Origin: Isoetes taiwanensis
Lineage: Eukaryota > Streptophyta > Lycopodiopsida > Isoetales > Isoetaceae
DNA length: 64,000 nt
Assembly (NCBI GenBank): GCA_021234155.1
Contig: JAJEKV010000030.1
Coordinates: 7,127,890 to 7,191,889, forward strand
Direction of reading: 5' to 3'
Each line of letters starts with the position of its first letter. The stretch's first letter is position 1. The notes beneath the pieces were generated by a model. It ran no database searches, had not been told where the DNA came from, and worked only from the letters and a program-made list of their open reading frames with translations. Below are positions 36,111 through 46,700 of this stretch, piece by piece. The position numbers and the translations under genes were made by a program.

Positions 36111-36259
36111 AGCTTGGCTTTTTGAAAATTCAGAAGGTATCTCTTGATCTTGAAGGAATCTCGATAGGTTGTTGCCAACCTTGGTGGCATATAGTTGACC
36201 GTCTGCTCATTTACAACAAGGTTAGTCATTTCTTCTTCTTGTACCACCTCCTCATGTTC

Positions 36260-37650
36260 AAAGTAGGCGGCGGTATAAAACTCGGATTGTTCAATACATG
36301 AATAACCTTTACCTTTAAATCATAAGATTGAAGCCTACAAGCCCACCTATGAAGCTTAGGTTTTCTAATTTCTTACCATACAAAAGGCATGGGGTTCTGC
36401 TGCATGTAGATAGTGGCTTGGGATTTTTGTAAAGATGACCACTGTCTCTCGATCAAAAGATGAGAGCGGCACCTCCTTTCTATCTTAGCATACTTCTCTT
36501 GAGTTTGAGACCATTGTTTGCTTGCAAAAGCAATAGGGTGTCTATCCTGCAAAATGGCAACTCCAGCAGCCTTTTTAGTGATAGTTATGTAAACTTTAAA
36601 TGGTAATGAAAGGTCTGGAGTTTTTAAAAGTGTAGAATGACAAATAGCCTCTATGATCTGCAAAAAAGCTTTTTCACACTCATCAGTCCAAACAACAGGG
36701 CCTATATTTACTTTCTCTTTTACTAACTTGGCCTACTCTAGTCAACTTAGAGATAGGACTAATAAGGTGAGAGAAATTAGGCACATACACTCTTAAGAAA
36801 GAGGTCATTCCCATAAATCCCTTGACTTCTTTAATTGTCCTGGGTGTTTGAAGCTTTTTTAAAGCTATGATCTTCTCTTCAGCTACTTGAAGGCCTTTAG
36901 CAGAAACCTCATGGCCTAAGAGCTGGCCTTTGGATGCCAAAAAGATGCACTTCTTTGGGTTTAGATTAACTCGAGTTTGTCTGCACAATGTGAATATTCT
37001 TGTTAGCTCTGAAATATGATCACTTGTATCGGTACCTAAGCATAAATCATCGGATAAACTCTGAATTGCTTTCGAGGGAGTCATGTTTGCAAAGGCGGTA
37101 TCCATGGCTCTCTGAAATGTGGGCGAGGGGCATTCATTAAGCCAAAAGGCATCCTTTTCATTGCATAAGTTCCCCATGGAGTAATGAAGGATGTCTTTGG
37201 TGATCTTCCTTTTGATGCTAATCGATTAAAACCAGAGAAACCATCCAAAAATGAGTACATAGACTTACCAGCCACTGCATAAAGGATTTCTTCCAAAAAA
37301 GGCAAAGGGTAACAATCTTTAACAGTAGCTTTATTTAGATCTCTATAATCCACACATATTCTTAAAGAACCATTCTTTTTTTTAAACTGGAACAATACAA
37401 AAAAACCCAAGAGGGGTTCACAATGTCAACTATCAATCCTGATTCACGCATTTTGAATAATTCACGCTTGATAAGATCTAAAAGTGAAGAATTAATTCTT
37501 CTCAACTACATATAAGGTTTGGCATCTTCTCGAACCTTAATTTCAAACTCACAAATTTTTTTATCAACCCCTTTGGGTTGAATACTCCCAAGCAAAACAT
37601 CCACCCAATCCTCAAATAACTCAACCATTTTACCTTGATCACCTTCATTA
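36260..37650 (-). pseudogene. Reverse transcriptase and ordinary RNase H of A2
   Basis: RT blocks KKNGSLRICVDYRDLNKA (37330-37390), MYSFLDGFSGFNRLASK (37215-37265), MPFGLMNA (37135-37165), the DDL catalytic block at about 37040-37055 (read SDDLCLG, frameshifted where A1 has YLDDLCLG), then VNLNPKKCIFLASKGQLLG and LQTPRTIKEVKGFMGM. RNase H: LPFKVYITITKKAAGVAILQ (36550-36610) and PIAFASKQWSQTQEKYAKIE (36480-36545). Same limits as in A1. Confidence 0.85.
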
Positions 37651-37799
37651 TATAAGTCTCCCATTTGGGGGTCCTAGATATACCTCCTTTATGCACTTCA
37701 AGCTCTTTAAGTGATTCCTCTTGTGCTAGGTTGATAGTTAAGATGGGATGGAATTGGGAAAGCTCCTCTTCATCTAAGACATCCTCTTGAATAGCTCCT

Positions 37800-38240
37800 T
37801 GGACAAATACTCCATAAGGGTTTTTACGCACAATGAGTCGACTTCAAAATTCTTAGATCTAGGAATATGTAAAATCTCCCAATGATCAAAAAAGTTAATA
37901 ATTCTCGGCTTGAGCACTTTCGGATCCTCCATGTCTTGATGTTTGGTTCGATATTCTCCCAAGATTTGTCTACAAACAAGTTGTGAGTCTCCATAAATAA
38001 CAATATGAGAAATACTCATACACCTTGCTTCTTGTAAACACGCAATGAGGGCTTTGTATTACGCTGCATTAGAAGAAATATTAGGGTGAATTCTCCCTAT
38101 CTTAGTCATCAACTTAAAATCTGCATCCTTCAAAATAGCGGCGAGAAGAAGCAATCCCAGTTTTTGACATACCTCCATCAAACCCGAGAGATAGGCTTTT
38201 TGCCTTGGTCGGGGAGATTCAACATGCATGTAAGCAAAGT
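37800..38240 (-). pseudogene. Extra RNase H (aRNH-like) of A2, upstream of RT
   Basis: Same location as in A1. HIVIYGDSQLVCRQILGEY at 37955-38010, DHWEILHIPRSKNFEVDSL at 37820-37895, and an upstream block at 38040-38070 reading NAA, a stop, then YKALIA, where the stop replaces the expected catalytic Glu codon (a GAG-to-TAA reading next to a CAG-rich stretch). The first Asp block (FDGG in A1) lies near 38170-38190 in a shifted frame. Finding the domain here in both copies shows that the order is a property of the family. Confidence 0.75.
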
Positions 38241-38329
38241 TGACAACCTCTTCATGTATACTAGCATCGGGGCCTAAATTGTAAACACCCAAATCTTCTT
38301 CTGTAGTATGTCCACATCTATGAACCTAA

Positions 38330-38920
38330 TGTTAGCGGATGGATCGGTTTTGTTTGCCGGTTTGTGAAGTTGCTCCATTGGAAATGGTGCAAGTGCCTTC
38401 AGAACCATCACAGTGCGGCATCCTTGTTTTCATCCATCTCCTTCCTAATAATAGATCATAGATATTAGCTTGATTAACATTTTCAAAATCAACAACCACA
38501 AATGTGGCCCGACACAATGATTCCCCACAGTATTCCGCGGATACATTTCTTACTATTCCCTTAGGCACAACTTTAGCATTTGAAAAGATTTTTAGAACAA
38601 TGGAAGTATTATCTTCTACCTTGAGATCGATTGCCTTCATAACATGATAAGGCATAACATTAAGAAGAACCTCCATCCGACAAAACTTTGTCTAGATGGG
38701 AAGTTCCTATAGTAGCACTACAAGTAAAAGCACACGGATCTTCGGTTTGCTTTCGGGCAAAACCCGCGAAATATTGTTGCGGGTTTCAGCGGCAACCTCT
38801 TCAATATCACGGAGTGCTTTTGATCAACTTTTCCACGTATGATGGTGCAATTCTCGTGAGTTAATAAATCCACGGTAACCTTAGAATTTTTCATAAGTAA
38901 TTCAAATTCATCCAACTTCG
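38330..38920 (-). pseudogene. Protease of A2
   Basis: The active-site DGGSS of A1 is damaged here: the frame reads MEVLLNVMPYHVMKAIDLK at about 38620-38676. The second half ATFVVVDFENVNQANIYDLL is intact at 38440-38515. An upstream block LTHENCTIIRGKVDQKHS lies at 38815-38870. Non-functional as read. Confidence 0.72.
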
Positions 38921-38959
38921 AGAATCTTTACTGTTTATACCTTTGGCGGGGAGGAGGAG

Positions 38960-40320
38960 CTATATTAGAGGATCTGATTGAAATGTTACCTTATGAGGTG
39001 GAGCAGAACACACGTAGATGCATTTGGATGAGCTCGGCGCGTGTGCGCACAACCATAACATCTTGCTCTTCTGTTCTCTGCACAAGTCTCAATAAAACTT
39101 ATATTTGACATTTGTTTACCTTTATCTTGTTTTTCAAAAATAAGCCTTAACAACTTGCAATACTTCTCCTCATGACCTATTTCCTTGCAAAAGAGCAAAG
39201 CGGGACATTCTCTACCAAAGTGACCTCTTCTATGACACTTAGGACATTGCCTTGCAAAACAACTGCTTTCGACTCTATGGTAAGGTTTACCACGGTTTGT
39301 GCATTCAGGGAGGTGGGGCATCTTTACTTGTTTTTAATTGATGGGTTGTTTGGTAACTTCAAAAGTGCCTCGGACACTTTCTTGATCTCATTTCATCTAC
39401 GAAACATGAGGATCAATTCTTCACCTTGGACTTCTTCTTCTCTTTTTGTCTTTGCATAAGCGGGGCGGCATTAGCAAAATGTAAATCATGTTCAGTTCCA
39501 TGATGAGGAGGATAAAATGGATCTCGATCTCTTCATCGGGAAGATAGCTTAATAGTTACGCGGATCTACGACCTTTACAAATGTTTTATGGATAGAATCC
39601 AACTCACCAAATTTTTGTAATTTTAATAACTTCCTATAGATCCTAGGTCTAGACATCAAACCTCGATAAAGGGAAGCAACTAGGTGCAATGTTGGATGAG
39701 TAACGATTCTGTTACACACTAGCAAATAAGAATTAAATCTCTCCACATCTTGCTTTACACTCTCACGGGGTCTAATGGAAAATGAGTTGAGTTCAAAGAC
39801 AAGATCACGGGGTGAAGTAGCCTTACCAAACCTTGATAGAAACTTGTGTTCCAATTCATCCCCTTTGGTACCTATAGGCGACTCAAAATCGAGCCAAGAT
39901 CGGCCTCATCACCCTTCATGCATTTGATGAATTACGCAAACACGGAACCCTTCTTTCTCCCATGTTCTTCATAATAGTCTTCAAAGTTTTTTTAGAAAAT
40001 GGTTGGCATTCATGGAAGAATCATAGCAAGGGGGAAGCGGGTATAGTCAACTCAAAATGATAAGGTGCTGATGGAGGAACAGTGGCAGTTGATCTGGTTC
40101 AAAAAGTTTATGAATTTGTGAAGAAGAGGGCCTGGAGGAAATATTTGTAATATTTGTAGGCCCGATAGAGAGGAGCTGGGGTGGAGGAATAGGCAAGTTA
40201 GGAGTATTTGTAGCATTAGTGGTAGATCTGGTAGCCACTCTCATGCTTACTCCTACCAAATCTGGTTGATTTGTCTCCTCGTGGTTCGGCCGAGACTCAC
40301 GAAATCTTCCTTGGTGCCAT
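38960..40320 (-). pseudogene. Gag of A2
   Basis: Starts at ATG 40320 (MAPRK), 20 bases inside the PBS. Capsid part at 39549-39960: EHKFLSRFGKATSPRDLVFE, RPRESVKQDVERFNSYLLVC, HPTLHLVASLYRGLMSRPRI. Nucleocapsid: CPKCHRRGHFGREC at 39201-39246, a perfect CX2CX4HX4C knuckle, then FCKEIGHEEKYC, second knuckle with its first Cys lost here but kept in A1. Several frameshifts between the segments. Confidence 0.78.
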
Positions 40321-40340
40321 TGAGTTCAATTTCGGTAAAA

Positions 40341-40358
40341 ATCTCGGTAGGACCTCCA
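40341..40358 (-). other. Primer binding site of A2, tRNA-Gln type
   Basis: Minus strand TGGAGGTCCTACCGAGAT starts three bases inside the 5' LTR end ACA. Its complement ATCTCGGTAGGACCTCCA has the form of a eukaryotic tRNA-Gln 3' end (T-arm CTCGG, acceptor TAGGACC, discriminator U, CCA). I recalled the tRNA from general knowledge, not from a search. Confidence 0.75.
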
Positions 40359-40361
40359 AAA

Positions 40362-42773
40362 TGTTAGCCTAAAACACGGAATTTTAGCCTAACCTCAAAG
40401 GAAGTGTAAACAAACTGGTCGGGGACCTCCGGATCACTTAGGGTGATCAATCCTTAATCATATAAAGCAAAAGAACTCAATTTCAAATCTTTGGTTTTGT
40501 CAAAATCACTCTGAGTCCACTGAAGCGAGAAAAAAAGCTGTCGAGCAAAAATCAATCTTGCAGTCCACACCCTTTAAGATTTTTGAGTTTTGGTTTTGGT
40601 ATGAGTTATAGACAAGTAGAGGGAACTCTTGGTGAAAGGTCTCTGTCTCGATTTGGATAGGGGAAGACCAAGAAAATCAATGTCAAAGTTGATCAAAAAA
40701 TTGGTCAATGCCAAAAGCGAGAGCCAAAATTTGCAAATATAGTTTGGTGATAAATCTTGAGTTGGAATTTGTATAAACAGCTTCAAAATAAACTCTAGAT
40801 CATGTGCATAAGGTTTTCTTGACAAGCAAACACTATGATATTTATTGAGATGGGCCAAAGTCTCGATTTACATCACGGTTTATAGCGGTTATGGAAAAAA
40901 CTATTTTTTTTCTTTGTTTTCTTTACATATAAGCAATACTCAAACCTTTTAAAGAATGGGACCACGACTATTAATTTGGATTCTACTTTAAATATCTGGT
41001 TTCTATTAGTTTAGGCAGTGAGAACAACTTGAAACAAAAGAAGATGGAAACACTATTTGTCCGGGCAATGAATATGCATTCAAATCATAAGATATCCGCG
41101 GGGAGTTTAGAATTCTCGACAAGTAATACCGGGGATAATGCTTGAGAACAGATCCCAAGGCATTGTCAACTTACGAAAACCAAAAATTATCGAGAAAGAA
41201 AAATAATAAGATAATTTGAGTAGCGGTAGGAGTTTTGATGTCAAATAAGTCACAACAGAGTCGGTCTTCAATCAAAATCTGATCAATCTTCAATCTCGGC
41301 GGGGATTAGCGAAATTTGAGGTAGAAACGGATCAAGAGAATATCGGGAATATAGAAATCGCCCGGATCACGAGAGGTATATCTCAGGGGGTAAAAAATGA
41401 TCTGTATTCCCAGTTAAAAAACCGTCCTTCCCAAAAACCAGCTCGGTTCAATGATTTCCGGCCTAATCGAGCAAGTTTCTATCAATCAAGTGCCACAAAA
41501 AAGGGTTCGGGGGTTTTGGGAAAAGGTTTAGGAACTAATTTGGTGAAAATTGGCGGGATTCAATCGAGGTTTAGGCACGAATTGGCGGTTTAGCGAGTTC
41601 CTCTATTTCTTAGGGTTTATCAAAAATTCTCAAAGGCGATATATCCACGAGGCACAAAAGCGAGTCTGGCGGCTAAGGTATATAAGGAATAATGCAGAGC
41701 AGCTATTAAATTTGCGTGCCACGCAGAGGGGACACCCAGCCCGTGTCTGGCCCCCACGCCCTGCTGCCACGTGGAAAAATGGGGGGGGGTGACCTGGAAC
41801 TATGCAAAATTAGATAGGGTAGATAGGCTAGAATAGGTTTTTTATTTTTTTGGCACGCATCCCAAGAAATGATATTTGAGGGGTTTCCCATGTCTTTTGA
41901 ATTTTGAAAAGGCCAACCTAGCTATTTTTGCCAAGCTTCAAATCTAGAGTGTTTTCAGGTCAAATTGAGATACTTGAAATTTTGGCCATTTTGACCATGG
42001 TCAATGAATTTTCAACCTTGGAAATGGTGAAAAAATCATAGGAAAAGGGTGGAAAAATAGGAAAAAAAAGGCTATGGTAGGATTTAGGGTGATAGAATGA
42101 AGGTAAAATTCAAGCTTCTTTGCTCTTGAGGTTTTCATGATCTCTTGAGAGCAATTCACAAGTGGAGGTGAGGCCAATAAAATATAGGTAGTGAGGTAAT
42201 GAAAGAAGGCATGACAGGGGTGAAAATGAGGTATATAAAAAATGAAAGGAAGGTGGATGTAGGATGGATGAAATGGATGAAGGCTTTGGAACCCACAGCA
42301 GCACATGATCATATCTCAAAAGCTCAAATCATACCTTATGATGAACATAACTTTGCTCAAGGCCCTAGGGTCTTCCAAACTTCTAAAAAGGTCTTCCAAT
42401 CTTCAAGGCCAAAATAAGAGCAATTCCAATTCTAAGTGCATCTTCATATGTGTGACTTCCAAATCATGGGTGCAACTCCATTTAGTTTCATATGAGTGAA
42501 TATGAGCAACATGGTAATGACTCCTTGTATAGCTTGCAATATTCTTTGCCTGGTCTTCAAGAAATAAGAATGTAACTAGAAAACTTCCTCAAAGGAAAGA
42601 ATTAGGCTATACAACCAAGATCCCAAGGGTCTTCCAAACTTGAACCAATTTCTTCCAAACTCTAGCGAGGATCAAAATAGCACTAACTCTTACCATATGA
42701 GTGATGAGAAAGTAACTTAAGATGAAACCTCAAAAGAAACCACAAGTCTTCCAAACTTTGACAAGTATCTTTC
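40362..42773 (-). repeat. 5' LTR of A2 (right end truncated)
   Basis: Starts TGTTAGCC at 40362 and follows the other copies to ACAAGTATCT near 42770, where it switches without spacer to family B LTR sequence (CACATAGGGAATCC). About 60 bases of the LTR end are missing. Confidence 0.88.
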
Positions 42774-43762
42774 ACATAGGGAATCCTACCCAAGGCTCGG
42801 GACTCAAAGGGATGACTGGCTTGGGTCTCCAGAGTTCATTGCGCATGTGCTTCATGGCAATGGATTTGGTCTGGCATATGACCATGGCTTAGGGTTGTCC
42901 ACTCCATCCGCCCTCTCCCCAGGCACACTTTGCGAGTGGTGCGAAAAGTGTCGGGACTGGATCAGATCAGCCCGCCCGGATGCATAGCCAAAGGGGCTAT
43001 TCCCGGGTTCATCCTCCCGGTTCGATGGGGCGGTAGGGATCACTCCCTCCGAGATCTACATGCCGACTCAAGGTGACTAGAGGGCCCTTTGCCCGTGTCG
43101 ACCGAACCCACCGAAAGTGAACACCACTTCACGGGTGTCGAGCCCATGCCTTGCCCACACGCAGTGGCAAGGCATTAGACCTAGTCACAATGATCCCTGG
43201 TAGGCTTTACACACCCGAGGGCTCGTTCAAGAGTCAGGACATGAACCTCCTTCTTAGCCAGTCTGGCCCCTCCACCCACATCCCGGTGTGGCTCTTGTGC
43301 ACAGGCCGAATCTACAGTGTGCTAGAGAGGCTACTCTAGGAGCATCAACTACAAAGCTTTAGGCCTCTACCCCCCTTCCCAATACAAGGAGTTCATAGAG
43401 ATACATCATCCATATACTTCACAGAGAACTAAAGAACTAGATCTAATCTACAACATAGAGTTAGGTTCTTTAGTTAGAATCTGCTATCTAGAGATCTAGA
43501 GGGCTGCTATGGGCAATCTAATAGGCTAAACCTACTGATTCAATGACTAAAATAGGGTTTAGACTATCTAATTGGCCAAATACCTGATCCTTGAGGGGCT
43601 CCTCCTGACCTGAGCTCGACCATCCTGCTGAGACGCTCGAATCAAGGGAACTAAGGATGTAATTCTCCCAAGCGAGTTCAGGGAGGTGGTTTTGGCCGCT
43701 GAGGCAGCCAAAGCGAGTTCTAAAGCCCTAAAATCGAAAATTGGGCTAGTTAGGGTTTCCTA

Positions 43763-43771
43763 CCTATATAG
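43763..43771 (-). promoter_or_regulatory. Probable LTR TATA box of B1
   Basis: The minus strand reads CTATATAGG about 390 bases inside the LTR start, downstream of the tandem repeats. The B2 LTR has CTATATAGGG at 52970-52979 in the same context, followed in both by GGAAACC and CTAAC. Confidence 0.55.
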
Positions 43772-43869
43772 ACAAGGGGTTGGTTAGGTTTCCAATTATC
43801 CCCTTTGGCATGTGGGATAATTGGAAATGGGCCCACTTGCCTTTAAGGGGCTAGGTGGCCAAGTGTGCA

Positions 43870-44020
43870 CACATGGAAATGTGTGCCCACATTAATGTGT
43901 ACATTGGAAAATGTGCACATTAATTGCACCTATGGGTGTGGCCCACTTGGCATGAAGTGTCCACTTGGAAATGTGTGCCCACATTAATGTGTACATTGGA
44001 AAATGTGCACATTAATAGTT
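43870..44020. repeat. Tandem duplication in the family B LTR (U3)
   Basis: A block with AATGTGTGCCCACATTAATG and GTACATTGGAAAATGTGCAC occurs twice about 110 bases apart. B2 has the same two copies at about 52711-52770 and 52824-52885. The block is itself rich in short inverted repeats (CATTAATG, GTGCAC). Its place upstream of the TATA box fits an enhancer-type repeat. Confidence 0.7.
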
Positions 44021-44158
44021 GCACATATTTCTGGCAAGTTGCCCCCTAGGGCTACTCACCTGGCTACACGCTAGCGTACCATCGGTGCCACCGAGTGGCG
44101 GGCGCTGGACGAGGGCAAGACGGTATCGCCCCGGGCGATCTCGGCTTTGAACGTCACA

Positions 44159-44169
44159 TTCTCCCCACC
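44159..44169 (-). other. Polypurine tract of B1
   Basis: The minus strand reads GGTGGGGAGAA directly before TGTGACGTTC. A second purine block CCCACGATG...GGTGGGGAGA lies about 40 bases upstream, perhaps a duplicated tract. Confidence 0.75.
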
Positions 44170-45028
44170 TTGAAATGATGCTGTCCGCAGCATCGTGGGT
44201 CTCCCCACCTTGGGATCATCGTAACCTGCAATCAACCTGATACATACGATCACTACTATAATTCCTACACATTTATTAAAATTACCTTAAGGTAATATTT
44301 TTATGACATTATCACATCATTATATTATGAAATAACTTATCAATTCACAACATTACTAAACAGATTACTCCAAAATTCACTTAACATTACAATTAAGTTT
44401 ATCAAAATTTAAAATTAACGTCCGAGGTACTCTTCATTCCTTGCAACACATTCCAACAAAAATTTGTGTTGCAAGTCTTCGTAGCTCGACCTCCTTGCCC
44501 TCCGGAGCGCTCTACTAGCCTGCAGGTCGACACTACGTTAGTACCATTTAATTATTAATAAAATTTTGGTTATATGGTGACCAACCCACCTATCTACATG
44601 GATGCATGGCTAATCTCCCTACGTAGGGAAGAGGGTGAATCTTCCATTATGGCCAGCGAGACAGATATATATGCCTATATGCCGCTCATGCCTACACCTC
44701 TAGTTGCCCAAATATGGAGGATATCCTTCTCGCGTGGGGGGCGCGAAGGATAGATTCCTCCTATCAAAGCATATATGGGGCTAAAGGTGCTTTCCCTATC
44801 AATGCATTCCTTCATGACCTCCTTTCTCTCGAGGTCATCTACTTCCGTGGGACAGAAGTAGACTTTCTAATCTACCTTCCACTCGCCCAAGCGGAAACGC
44901 GGTCATGCCTACATTGACATTACACCACGCCCTAGAGATCACCGTAGTGGTCCCATCATCGGTAACAACGCATGCGACCCATACTAAGCATAGGTGGCAT
45001 GCGTAGATTAATCTTAACTACACAAGAA
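44170..45028. other. Internal 3' region of B1 with a small antisense ORF
   Basis: Non-coding on the pol strand. A plus-strand frame at 44714-44917 starts MEDILLAWGARRIDSSYQSI; the counterpart in B2 is part of a minus-strand frame at 63327-63791. The two copies are close at DNA level, so conservation of the frame proves little. The stretch 44260-44460 is AT-rich and empty. Confidence 0.45.
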
Positions 45029-46700
45029 TTAACCTACACAAATCGACATGCCTGAGCCGATTTCTTCGGAGATGACCTTGCCGTCCCATTGCTCCATAAA
45101 CTGTGGATACTGCTTTACTAAATCTTTCTTAAGTACCCATCGTCGGCGTCTTCCACCGGTAAGTGTTTCCACTTGACCAAATCTTCGGAGGAATTCGATC
45201 TCCTCGTTTTTCTTGAAAGCTTTATCAAGAATCAATTCTGGAACTATTTCCAGCTGCTCCTCCGTCATTTCCAACAACGTTGGCGAATCCAAGACTTCGT
45301 CTGGATTTGGAGTATGCTTCTTCAACAAACTCACGTGGAAGACCTTATGAATCTTTAGGTGTGCTGGCAAGTGTAGTTTGTAGGATTGATTACCTACTCT
45401 CTTGACTATTCTGAAAGGTCCAGCCCACCTTGGAGCAAGCTTCTTGCAATTGCCGATCCCCGAAGCCGCTGCTTCACCTTGATCTTGAGCCAAACATCAT
45501 CTCCAACTTTGAACTCTCTTCTTGCTCGATGCTTGTCTACGATGCTCTTCGACGACTTCTTGCCGCTAGCGAGATAACCTCGAACTTCTTCCACAAGCCG
45601 CCGCATATCGGCCAACATCTGGCTGCGAAACTTCCACTTTTGACACGGGTTGTGCCAAGTGTGCGAGTTAGGCCCGATAGCCGTAATTGATCATAAACGA
45701 CATTTGGGATGATTCTTGCTTGGTGCTATTGTATGCAAACTCCACCAAGTGAATAAATTCTTCCCACATACTTTGCTTATTCCGCACATAGTTTCGTAGC
45801 ATGTCCTCTAAAATTCTCATGGTCCGCTCCGCCTCGCCATCCGTCCGCGAGGATGATATGCCGTGCTCATGGATAGCTTCGTCTGGATTGTCGCAAAGAG
45901 GTCTTGCCAAAAGGCGCTCATGAACTTCGGATCCCTGTCGGAGATGATCTCCATTGGCATGCCATGAAGCCTGAAGATCTCTTTGGTGAAGAGCTTTGCT
46001 GTATCCATAGCTGTATCTGTGGTCCTGCAAGGCACAAAATGTGCCATCTTAGACAACTTGTCGACCACTACCATCAAGGCATCTTTCCCTCTTACGGTCC
46101 TTGGGAGCCCTGTGATGAAATCCATGCTAATCACCTCCCACTTAGCGTTTGGCACCGCTAATGGCTCTAAAGCTCCTGGAATTCGAAGCTGCTCCGCTTT
46201 CGTCTGCTGACATAGCTGGCATTCCATGATGTAGCGAGCTACTTGCTTCTTCATTCCTGGCCAATAATAGCTGCTGCGCACTTTGAAATATGTTTTCATG
46301 AATCCCGCATGGCCAGCTATTGGGCTGTTGTGCGTGTCGTGGAGGATCAATTTCCTTACACCTGATGATTCGGGTATGCACAACTTGTTCTTATGGTATA
46401 ACAGGTTGCCTTCCTTCTTAAAATGCTTAAAGGCTTCCCGCTCTTTATCTGTTCTAGCCTCCCTAGAGAGACTTGCCCATACTTCCTTGAAATCCACGTC
46501 CGTTGGCAAGGACTCTTCAATCCTCTTACCAAAGTCGCTGGATATCGTCGAAATTGCGTTGCAATGCACTCTAGTTGTCAGGGGATGCCTTGAAAGCGCA
46601 TCCGCTACCACATTGAGCTTCCCTGGCTTGTAGACTATATCAAAGTCGTACTCTTCAAGGAACTCCATCCACCTTCTCTCGCCTCGGGTTGAGGTGTGGT
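45029..46700 (-). pseudogene. Integrase with C-terminal chromodomain of B1
   Basis: Integrase of the chromovirus type. HHCC zinc part: H in ILHDTHNSPIAGHAGF and CQLCQQTKAE. Core: [35 protein letters not shown], then DGQAERTMRILEDML in a new frame (45668-46030). C-terminal part: APRWAGPFRIVKRVGNQSYK and IHKVFHVSLLKKH. A chromodomain ends the protein (45090-45225): ILDKAFKKNEEIEF, then LVKWKHLPVEDA readable in a neighbouring frame, then WVLKKDLVKQYPQF. Stop at 45029. Chromodomains of this class bind methylated histone H3 and guide insertion into heterochromatin. One frameshift splits core from C-terminal part. Confidence 0.9.

Larger units (their letters stand above)
30766..42773 (-). mobile_element. 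Ty3/gypsy LTR retrotransposon A2, Tat-like
   Basis: Second copy of family A, minus strand, same domain order as A1. It sits in the RT of element D. Left edge TGTTAGCC is exact; the right LTR lacks about its last 60 bases and abuts a truncated B1 LTR, so no target-site duplication can be read. Differences from A1 are mostly 1-3 base changes, many of them at CAG or CTG. Confidence 0.9.
42774..44158 (-). repeat. 3' LTR of B1 (outer end truncated)
   Basis: Ends ACGTCACA at 44151-44158, which in the LTR sense is the start TGTGACGT; the other LTR end, seen in B2, is ACGTCACA, giving 8-base terminal inverted repeats. It matches the reverse complement of 52580-54080. The left end joins the A2 LTR at 42773/42774. 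Confidence 0.85.
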
